DNA from: an uncultured Eubacteriales bacterium
Lineage (GTDB): Bacteria > Bacillota > Clostridia > Oscillospirales > Acutalibacteraceae
Direction of reading: 5' to 3'
Length of the DNA stretch: 64,000 nt
NCBI GenBank assembly: GCA_934692675.1
Contig: CAKUUD010000001.1
Coordinates: 277,468 to 341,467 of the forward strand
Shown: positions 7,179 to 14,995 of the stretch, piece by piece
How the letters are laid out: each line of letters begins with the position of its first letter
Numbering within the stretch: the first letter of the stretch is position 1
Position numbers and translations under genes: made by a program
Notes under the pieces: model-generated
Seen by the model: the letters and a program-made list of their open reading frames with translations, nothing else
Database searches by the model: none
Told to the model about the DNA's origin: nothing

Positions 7179-10100
7179 TTGAAAAAGATGTTTTTAAAAA
7201 TAGTATCTATGTTTATGTCCGGAGTATTTTCGATGTCGCAAAATCCAGTATTTGCGGAAAATATAGCAGATACAGTGAATAGTTTAAGAAATATAAATGT
7301 TACATCAGAGCCGGAAATACTATCAGAAATCCCTGAAAAAAGGTCTGAGTTCACGAAGCATTTTCGTATGAGTGATGGAAGCATAATGGCGGTTACTTAT
7401 TCTGATCAAGTGCATTACAAACAAGGCGAAGAATTTAAAGAAATAGATAATAGCTTGATATCAGATGGGCAAGACAAATACAAAAATGCAGATAGTCCGT
7501 TGCAAGTTAAAGTATCAAAAGCATTTAAAAATAACGATTTGATTGATATTAGTTCGGATAGCCATAATGTTTCATGGTCTTACATAAAAAAGAAATATAA
7601 AAATTTTGACATAATATCTTCTAGTGCGAATGAAGAAATTGAAAATGTTTCTAAAAAAGTTCAAATGTCAACTAGCGATACTTCGAATGATAATTCAAAT
7701 CAAACAGAGTTATCAGGTAGTACGAATGAATTAAATGAAGAGTTGGTATTTCCTGAGAAAACATATACATACGGCAAACAAACTAAAGATGGGATTTCAG
7801 AGGAAAACGGTATAGAGAAATCTAAAATAGTATCAAAAAAACAAACTGTTACTGATACTGAAATTTTAGATAAAAAAGTTACCAAAATTCTGACTAAAGA
7901 GGATTTAAAAAGAATTCCTGATTTTGAGCAAAATGCTCAAAGCGCGGCAATCGAGAATTTAAAAGATAGAATACCCGAAATTAGTAATTTATCAGAAGAA
8001 AAGATGAACGTTAATAAGGCAACATCAAAGGCAAAATATCAAAATTCAGATGATGGCATTGACCTTGACTATGAAATTTCAGGGCTGAAATTAAAAGAAA
8101 ATATAATATTAAATAAAAAGCTAAATGATAATGATAGATTTGATTTTAAAGTTAAAGCAAATGACCTTGATATTCAAAAAGATAATTCGGGGGACTTAGA
8201 ATTTAAAGATAATTTCGGAAATACAGTATTTGTAATGCCAAAAGGTTCGATGTGGGATAGTGCGGATAGTTTCAGTAGTGAAGTTTCATATGAAATTGAA
8301 AATATTGATGGTGAATATATAATTTCGATTATTCCGGATAGACAGTGGCTTGAAAGCAGCGACAGAGTTTACCCTATTACGATTGATCCGTCAATAGAAA
8401 AGACCGTTCCCTCAGGAATAGTAGATAGCGCGTGTTGTTCTATTCGGCCAAATAATAACTATAAAGATATGAATCATATAGGAGTAGGTGGATTTGCATC
8501 CGTAAACGAGACTTGGAATTCATACATAAAATGTAATAATTTACCTATATTTTCTCATGGAGAAATAATTACAAATGCAAAAATGAAATTAATGCCACTG
8601 TTAAGCTATGATAATTGTGGTACTGGGCCTGATGCGTATTATAATAGTCCTGATAATCTTGTGGGCATTAGAAATGTTATAGAACCTTGGGATGAAAATG
8701 TATGTTGGGGCAACAAACCTGAAAGCGATAGTGTTTGTGTAGATTATATACAAACTTCCGCTGCAACAATAACAGATTGGAATTATTGGGATATAACCAG
8801 ATCTGTAAAAAATTGGTATACACTTGAAGATCCAAATACAAATAATGGTTTTGAACTTTATTCTTTTTCGAGCAATAAAGATGTAGTAATGAGGTATATT
8901 TCTACTGAAAATACAGATTATCCGCAATATAAGCCGCAATTTGTTATAAATTATCGAGAGTTTATAGGTGAAGAAGATTACTGGTCATATACAAGTATAG
9001 CGTCAGGAAATCAAGGAATTAGTAAGATTAATAACTACACAGGTACACTTTCGGTTTCAGATAATATTTTTTCGTATACAGGAATTAGAAATCCGGTATC
9101 AATAAAAAATACATATAACATCACAAACTATAACGAAACGGCAAATAGCCGTGTGTATACTAAAATTTTGCCGGAAGGATATATGCATTCTTCTGCAACC
9201 GGGCTTGGATTTAGACTTAATTTCAATCAAGTTGTTTATAAATTAGACCAAAGCGATAGTCTATACTCGGTAGGATGCAGATATGCGTACATCGATGCAG
9301 ATGGAACTTTGCATTATTTTAAAGTTGACGGTAATGAAATCGTTGATGAAGATGGCCTTAATTTTACATTGACCGAAACAGAAACCGGAATTAAGATAAA
9401 GGACATAAAAGGTAGCTTTCTCACTTTTGAAAAAATAGTTTCTACTGATGAGCTATATTTTTTAAAGTCATCAAGCGATAATAACACAACAAAAAACGTA
9501 ACGACTTATCAGTATACAAATGCAGATGAAACCACTCCTGCAAGAGTGAGTAAAATAATTGACGCTGCAGGAAGAGAAACGCTTGTTTCATACGGCGAAA
9601 ATGGAATGGTTTCGGAAATAACCAATTCTGAGGGTAAAAAAGTAAAGTTTGAATATGAAGGAAATCTTCTTAAAAAGCTTGTGTATCCTGATAATTTAAG
9701 TACAGAGTATTTATACGATAACTACGGCAGACTTTCGGGCTTATGGTCAGACAAAGGAACTGGAATAGGAGTAAAATATGAATATGCATCGAATGACTGT
9801 AATAGTTTAAACTTTTTTAAAGTAAGAAATGCAGCAGAGTATGCAAATAAAAATTTTAGCGAAAAGTTTAAAGGAAAAAGTCATGAATTTTGGTATGAGA
9901 TGAACCAAACCAAAATCACTCATAAAGTGAATAATTTAGATGTGCCTTACCACCAAAACACAGAAATATTTCAGTTTGACCACGAAGGCAGAGTAACTGC
10001 TCATTTTGACGAAAGCGGAAATGCTGTTTCGAACATTTATTGTACTGAACAAGACGGAAGAAAAAATAAAATTACTCATTCAAACGATATTGGAAACTAC

Positions 10101-10622
10101 ACAAATAATCTCTTGAAAAACACATATGCTCAAAGAGATTTAGAAGCCGAATGGATAGTTGACAACTCTATTTTTGAACATAACTCTGAAGAGTGCAGCG
10201 TTTTAAGAGACAATTCAGCTGAAACAAGTCTCGGTAATTACAGCTTTAAAGTGTCTCACACATCGAATAATCCATCTTGGCCTATTGTCTATCAAAAAGT
10301 TAAAATTCCTTCAAAACCATATGACAGAAAATACACTTTTTCAGGGGATATAAAGCTACCCGAAGATTTTGCAATCGGCAATGGTGCCTGCCTTCAAATA
10401 GCAGCATTTAGTGCAGATGGTCAGCAGATGTCTGAAGATGAGCTCAGCGCATGGATAACATCAACCGAAGGAAAATGGCAACGAGAAAGCGTAACGGTAA
10501 ATGTTCCTGCCGGAGCAAGTGAGATTAAATGTGCATTTGGAGTTAAAAATTCACAAGGAATAGCATTTTTGATTGTTTGCAACTTGAAGAAAGCGATGCA
10601 CCGAATGATTATAACGCCATAG
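7179..10622 (+). CDS. Exported RHS/YD-repeat protein, N-terminal part (frameshifted)
   Basis: It uses a TTG start 5 bases after AAGGAGGA. A Sec leader ends near NPVFA-EN and closely resembles that of the preceding gene. Residues 400-600 hold a DNRLRE-type beta region (YPITIDPSIE, then VGIRNVIEPWDENV and WDITRSVKNWY), as in WapA-like proteins. After residue 750 come YD-type repeats (TTYQYTNADE, STEYLYDNYGRLSGL, QFDHEGRVTAHFD). The frame stops at 10620 after KKAMHRMIITP, but homology continues in the -1 frame. Adding one T to the run at 10566-10570 restores GIAFFDCLQLEESDAPN. With that base the gene spans 7179-13756, about 2192 residues. Confidence 0.8.
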   Translation: MKKMFLKIVSMFMSGVFSMSQNPVFAENIADTVNSLRNINVTSEPEILSEIPEKRSEFTKHFRMSDGSIMAVTYSDQVHYKQGEEFKEIDNSLISDGQDKYKNADSPLQVKVSKAFKNNDLIDISSDSHNVSWSYIKKKYKNFDIISSSANEEIENVSKKVQMSTSDTSNDNSNQTELSGSTNELNEELVFPEKTYTYGKQTKDGISEENGIEKSKIVSKKQTVTDTEILDKKVTKILTKEDLKRIPDFEQNAQSAAIENLKDRIPEISNLSEEKMNVNKATSKAKYQNSDDGIDLDYEISGLKLKENIILNKKLNDNDRFDFKVKANDLDIQKDNSGDLEFKDNFGNTVFVMPKGSMWDSADSFSSEVSYEIENIDGEYIISIIPDRQWLESSDRVYPITIDPSIEKTVPSGIVDSACCSIRPNNNYKDMNHIGVGGFASVNETWNSYIKCNNLPIFSHGEIITNAKMKLMPLLSYDNCGTGPDAYYNSPDNLVGIRNVIEPWDENVCWGNKPESDSVCVDYIQTSAATITDWNYWDITRSVKNWYTLEDPNTNNGFELYSFSSNKDVVMRYISTENTDYPQYKPQFVINYREFIGEEDYWSYTSIASGNQGISKINNYTGTLSVSDNIFSYTGIRNPVSIKNTYNITNYNETANSRVYTKILPEGYMHSSATGLGFRLNFNQVVYKLDQSDSLYSVGCRYAYIDADGTLHYFKVDGNEIVDEDGLNFTLTETETGIKIKDIKGSFLTFEKIVSTDELYFLKSSSDNNTTKNVTTYQYTNADETTPARVSKIIDAAGRETLVSYGENGMVSEITNSEGKKVKFEYEGNLLKKLVYPDNLSTEYLYDNYGRLSGLWSDKGTGIGVKYEYASNDCNSLNFFKVRNAAEYANKNFSEKFKGKSHEFWYEMNQTKITHKVNNLDVPYHQNTEIFQFDHEGRVTAHFDESGNAVSNIYCTEQDGRKNKITHSNDIGNYTNNLLKNTYAQRDLEAEWIVDNSIFEHNSEECSVLRDNSAETSLGNYSFKVSHTSNNPSWPIVYQKVKIPSKPYDRKYTFSGDIKLPEDFAIGNGACLQIAAFSADGQQMSEDELSAWITSTEGKWQRESVTVNVPAGASEIKCAFGVKNSQGIAFLIVCNLKKAMHRMIITP

Positions 10623-13600
10623 AAAACAGCAGTTTTGACGATAACTTAGAAAATTGGACATGCAGTGAAAATTCAGCTGTCACGATTGAAAAAGGCAGAG
10701 CTTGTATCATTGGTGATGCCACTTTAGATAAAAGTTTTTCGCAGACTATTGAGGTAAATAAGATAAATCCTGTGTTTGCTATAAGAGCATGTTCTGAGGG
10801 CTTAGCAGTACCGCAAGACAGTGCAAGCGACGGTAAATATCAAATTTCTTATGTACTGAATTTTTCAGACGGAACAAATTATGCAGGAAGTTTAAAATTT
10901 AATCCTGATGTTTCGGATAGGCAATATGTGTACGGAAGCATAAATGCAAGGCTTTACGGTTTAGATAAAACAGTAACTTCGATTAGCGTTGGGCCTGAAT
11001 TTTCAAAAAATTGTAACACTGTACATTTTGACGATTTACAAGTTTGCATTGATGATGAGGGGATTTTATTAAACCGTGATAATAAAGGTAATCCGCAACA
11101 TATAACTGATGCTTTAGGTAACTTAAGTAATATTTCTCGTGATGAAGAAAGTCAAGAAATTACTCAAATAACTGATTCTAGAAATAATCAAGTAAACTTT
11201 ACATACTTTGATGACAATAAGCATAAAGTCAAGAGCATTTCTCAAAATTTACCCGGAGGAAATGTTAAAAGCAATTTCACCTATGAAAGTACCGGCGGAG
11301 TAACCAATGCTAGAGTAGTTTCTGAAACAAATACAGACGGAAAAGAAATATCTTCAAGTACTGTATATTCGCAAAGCAAAAACTACCCTCAAATAGTAAC
11401 CAATTCAAGAGGAAAAAATACAACTTACACTACAGATGAAAACTCGGGAAATGTAACAACAATAAAAGATGCTAAAAACACAGAAACGAATTTCGAATAC
11501 GATTCTGTGGGAAGAGTTTTAAGTAGTGTATGCAGCGGATTTGAGACGAGCTATGCATATTCGAAAGGCATTTTATCTGAGATTTCTCGCAAATTAACAG
11601 ACACTGTTTCGAGTGTATATAAGTTTATTTATGACCATTTTGGAAATATTTCTGAGACAAAAGTTGGCACAAGAACACTTTCAAAGGTTACATATGATGC
11701 CGGTGGAGGGCTTGTACACCAAGTTAAATTCGGAAATGAGCAAACTATAAATTACGAATATGACAGCCTCGGAAGATTAATCAAAAAATCTTTCGGATAC
11801 GAAAAAGGCAATAAATTTGGAGAAATAAGATACTCTTACGATAGTAAAAATCGTTTATATGAAATATATGATTCTGCTCAAGATATAACTACAAAAATTG
11901 AATATGATAAGTTCGGAAGGATTCGCAAAACCAGTAGAAGTGACGGCACGTCAAGCGAATCGATTTATACGAATATAGGAAATCTTTTAGATAAAGTAAA
12001 GCTTAATTTGTTTGGAGTTTTACAGAAAATCACAAATACATATGGTGCATCGGATATTTTGACTCAGTGTAGTATCGAAACAGATAATAGTACTGTTTCA
12101 AGTAAATACAACAGAGACTATTTAAATAGAATATCTTCGGTTGAAACATCTGATTTATTAAGCCATGAATTTGAATTTTTAGATGGTAGCGACTCAAACA
12201 AAACAACTGAATTTGTGAGCAGTATTGAAATAAAGAAGAAAGTTTCAGACATTTGGCAAAGCACAGGTAAAAAATTCAGCTATACTTATGATGACGTTGG
12301 GAACATAACAGAAGTAAAAGATGGAAATAATAGCGTGATTGCTCATTATGATTACGATAATGTTGGTCAGCTTGTTAGAGAAAACAACTCTCAAACAGGT
12401 AAAACTGTGTGCTATACGTATAATTTAGGCGGAAACTTGACTCAAAAAGAAATTTATTCGTATAGTGCTGAAAGCACGTTGACAAATCCTGAAAGAACAA
12501 TCACATATAACTACGAAGATGCAAACTGGCCGGATAAGTTAACATCAATTACAGAGGGTGAAAACACTCAAAACTTCATATACGATGCGATTGGAAATCC
12601 GCTTTCATATAAGGGTTGGGAACTAGAGTGGACTCATGGCAGAAGACTTGACAAAATGGAAAATACAGGTTATAATGTTAATGTATCATTTGAATATGAT
12701 GAAAATGGCATTAGAACGCAGAAAGCCGTAAACAATGTTAAGACTGAATTTATTACATCAGGAATTAAAGTTTTAGCACAAAAAACAGGCGACAACATTT
12801 TAATCTGGCAAACAGATTCAAACGGCAATACTCTAGGTTTTACTTATAACGGAACACAGTACTTTTACCTTAAAAATCTCCAAGGGGATATAATAGGAAT
12901 TACAGATACCGCCGGAGAAGTTGTTGCAGAGTATAAGTATGACTCTTGGGGTAAATTGATTTCTATAACTGATGGACAAGGTGTAGATAAAACTACAGAT
13001 ACAAGCTTCATCGGATATATTAATCCAATCAGATATCGTGGATACTACTATGATTGCGAGACAGGACTGTATTATCTAAATGCAAGGTACTACGATCCTG
13101 AACTCGGCAGGTTTATTAACGCTGATGAAACTTTAGACGGTGGATTAAATCTTTTTGAATATTGTTATAACAATCCTGTTGGTTTTGCTGATTATACAGG
13201 CAATGCACCTGGAGATTTATTTGATACTATGGATGACGCTGCTATAAATTGGGCCCATTTTTATCATCCACGAGCTATGGCTGAAGGAATAGAATACGGG
13301 TCAAATATTTTCAAACGTAATGAACAATATTATTATGAGGGTGTAACAAGAGGCGATTCGGGTTCTGTGGCTATTCCTGAAGCAGATGGCAGTGTGGGAT
13401 ATATTCATTCACATCATAATTCAAATAGTGCTAAAGCTAATATTTTTGCTATAGCTGCTGATGTACATATATCTGAAATGCGTAGAATAGTTGGATATGT
13501 TGTCACACCAGCAGGAGATATACAAAGATATAGTCCTCTTGGTGATTATGGTGAAGATAATGGTGGCGATTCTGATTTAGGTACTTTAAAATGGATATAT

Positions 13601-13756
13601 TATAGTAGCAAGCTTAAAGGTTCAAACGGTAGAAAATGGTTTTGGCAAAAAAACGATTTAGATAAACGTCTTGACCAATTGCGCAAAACATATGGCTCAA
13701 TTACTGGTCAAAGAGAGTATTATGAAGTATGGAATCTGTTTTTTGAAGGAATGTAA
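10577..13756 (+). CDS. RHS/YD-repeat protein, C-terminal part with DUF4329-like tip
   Basis: This is the continuation of the RHS gene after the one-base frameshift; it has no ribosome binding site of its own. It carries many YD repeats (YEYDSLGRLIKK, FEYDSVGRVLSS, YDYDNVGQLVRE) and the RHS core end RYRGYYYDCETGLYYLNARY followed by YDPELGRFINADE. After the core comes a ~190-residue variable tip (GDLFDTMDDAAINWAHFYHP...). The tip holds GYIHSHHN, a later Asp (AIAAD) and GYVVTPAGDIQRYSP. This pattern resembles DUF4329-type RHS tips and a JAMM-like HxH...D metal site. Inference: the toxin or effector end of a contact-dependent system. No PAAR or VgrG is nearby, so delivery would be by Sec and cell-wall display, as for WapA. 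Confidence 0.75.
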   Translation: MQLEESDAPNDYNAIENSSFDDNLENWTCSENSAVTIEKGRACIIGDATLDKSFSQTIEVNKINPVFAIRACSEGLAVPQDSASDGKYQISYVLNFSDGTNYAGSLKFNPDVSDRQYVYGSINARLYGLDKTVTSISVGPEFSKNCNTVHFDDLQVCIDDEGILLNRDNKGNPQHITDALGNLSNISRDEESQEITQITDSRNNQVNFTYFDDNKHKVKSISQNLPGGNVKSNFTYESTGGVTNARVVSETNTDGKEISSSTVYSQSKNYPQIVTNSRGKNTTYTTDENSGNVTTIKDAKNTETNFEYDSVGRVLSSVCSGFETSYAYSKGILSEISRKLTDTVSSVYKFIYDHFGNISETKVGTRTLSKVTYDAGGGLVHQVKFGNEQTINYEYDSLGRLIKKSFGYEKGNKFGEIRYSYDSKNRLYEIYDSAQDITTKIEYDKFGRIRKTSRSDGTSSESIYTNIGNLLDKVKLNLFGVLQKITNTYGASDILTQCSIETDNSTVSSKYNRDYLNRISSVETSDLLSHEFEFLDGSDSNKTTEFVSSIEIKKKVSDIWQSTGKKFSYTYDDVGNITEVKDGNNSVIAHYDYDNVGQLVRENNSQTGKTVCYTYNLGGNLTQKEIYSYSAESTLTNPERTITYNYEDANWPDKLTSITEGENTQNFIYDAIGNPLSYKGWELEWTHGRRLDKMENTGYNVNVSFEYDENGIRTQKAVNNVKTEFITSGIKVLAQKTGDNILIWQTDSNGNTLGFTYNGTQYFYLKNLQGDIIGITDTAGEVVAEYKYDSWGKLISITDGQGVDKTTDTSFIGYINPIRYRGYYYDCETGLYYLNARYYDPELGRFINADETLDGGLNLFEYCYNNPVGFADYTGNAPGDLFDTMDDAAINWAHFYHPRAMAEGIEYGSNIFKRNEQYYYEGVTRGDSGSVAIPEADGSVGYIHSHHNSNSAKANIFAIAADVHISEMRRIVGYVVTPAGDIQRYSPLGDYGEDNGGDSDLGTLKWIYYSSKLKGSNGRKWFWQKNDLDKRLDQLRKTYGSITGQREYYEVWNLFFEGM

Positions 13757-13861
13757 TAAAAAATATTTTTAGAAGTTGTTTTTTTGTATATTCAAGTTGT
13801 AAAATAAACATGTTTTATTTTTGAATTATTATTTTTGAATTATAATTATATTTAAAAAGGA

Positions 13862-14473
13862 GTGGCTAATATATTATTTAAGAATTTTTTATCAGCTGTA
13901 ATGAGTTTTGGGATAATTTTTTCACCTATTATTTCATTAACCGCTTTTGCCGAAGGAGGAAATATGCAGACATCAGAAGTTAGAGCTTCAAATATTCCTT
14001 CAACTTTAGATGAATGTTGTATAGAACTTGACAAAATTTTTACTCAAGAAGAAAAAAATAAAATAAAACAAAGTTCGGTTTACAATGTTCGCAGCTATTT
14101 GAATGAAATCAGATGTGGTAGAATTGGTATCATGATAACACATAATTGGCTGTATTTGCCGCCTGAAGAAGGTGAGGCAGGTCGTAAGCACCAAAGCAAA
14201 CTTGCTAAGTTGCTTTTAGCTCACGGTGCTGGATTTGAGAGCGATGAGGATTGTGTGATGTTGAGCATAATACTTGAAAATTATAGCCATTATTTAAATG
14301 GTAATAGAGTAGAAAGCATAGAGGATTTAGTAGTTGATCATTGGTTTAACTTTTGGAGATATTTTAATTCGGATTTAAAAAGAGAAGAGTTTCAAAATAA
14401 GATGGAAAGATGGACACAAGCTAGAGATTCTCGTAAAACACAGATTAGATGGTCATGTTGTACAATTTTATAA
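13862..14473 (+). CDS. Secreted DUF6794-like protein
   Basis: About 201-203 residues with a Sec leader (LFKNFLSAVMSFGIIFSP, cleavage near TAFA-EGG). The mature part STLDECCIELDKIFTQEEKN, HNWLYLPPEE, SKLAKLLLAHG, SIILENYSHYLNG resembles DUF6794 proteins, though with low certainty. The start is odd: GTG at 13862 abuts the ribosome binding site AAAAGGA, whereas the ideally spaced codon is ATA at 13868. Either ATA is used, or the normal ATG was lost, or GTG is used poorly. It follows the RHS gene by 105 bases. Being exported, it is more likely a second effector or a surface-side immunity factor than a normal cytoplasmic immunity protein. Confidence 0.6.
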   Translation: MANILFKNFLSAVMSFGIIFSPIISLTAFAEGGNMQTSEVRASNIPSTLDECCIELDKIFTQEEKNKIKQSSVYNVRSYLNEIRCGRIGIMITHNWLYLPPEEGEAGRKHQSKLAKLLLAHGAGFESDEDCVMLSIILENYSHYLNGNRVESIEDLVVDHWFNFWRYFNSDLKREEFQNKMERWTQARDSRKTQIRWSCCTIL

Positions 14474-14505
14474 TTATTTATTTTTAATGTGGAGGGTATA
14501 TTATT

Positions 14506-14823
14506 ATGGAAATGAGTGGTTTATCTAAAAACGAGTTATTAAAAATTGCGGGTGGTCAATTATCATCAGAAAGTACAACAGTTAGTTCACATATCGGAAA
14601 AATTTTAGAATTGCCTGACGGTAAGTTTACCTATTTTTTGCAAGAAGATTCTCGTTTAAAAAATGAATATAAGGATTGTAAAATAGTAGGAACTTTGGTT
14701 TCTGCATTAGGATACACTTTTCAGTATGATGAGAATAATGTTTTGAAAAAGATCATAACTGTAGATGGAGAAATCAAAGAATTAGATATAAATTCAAATG
14801 ATTTCAAAATAAAAAGTGAGTAA
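14506..14823 (+). CDS. Small protein with double-glycine leader
   Basis: The protein has 105 residues, with ATG 9 bases after GGAGGG. The N-terminus MEMSGLSKNELLKIAGG is a textbook double-glycine leader (Leu-Ser..Glu-Leu-Leu..Ile-Ala-Gly-Gly), of the type cut after GG (residue 17) by C39-peptidase ABC exporters. The mature 88 residues are polar and beta-rich (GKFTYFLQEDSRL, YTFQYDENNVLKKI), much longer and less hydrophobic than most bacteriocins, and contain a single Cys. No C39 transporter lies in this window. I do not recognise the family. Candidates are an atypical bacteriocin, a secreted signal, or an RHS partner. Confidence 0.6.
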   Translation: MEMSGLSKNELLKIAGGQLSSESTTVSSHIGKILELPDGKFTYFLQEDSRLKNEYKDCKIVGTLVSALGYTFQYDENNVLKKIITVDGEIKELDINSNDFKIKSE

Positions 14824-14876
14824 ATTTAAGGTTATGCTATCTCTTATCTTATTTATAAAATATTTCTAGTTTAATA

Positions 14877-14918
14877 AAAGAGGTTTTTATGAGTAAAAAA
14901 ACTTGTTTAAACCTCTTT
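14877..14918 (+). terminator. Possible terminator after the RHS cluster
   Basis: Inverted repeat AAAGAGGTTT (14877-14886) and AAACCTCTTT (14909-14918) with a 22-base loop, followed by a T/A-rich tract. The long loop makes it weak. Confidence 0.45.
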
Positions 14919-14995
14919 ATATTTTCATATATTTCATAAATGTGATAAAATATAATTAAAGTATATAAAAGGCGGCATAGTGACGAGAGGGAGTA

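Noticed and set aside
7163..7384. Reverse-strand frames over the starts and middles of the RHS gene (also 8601-8939)
   Set aside because: Fully inside the well-supported RHS coding region and without ribosome binding sites.
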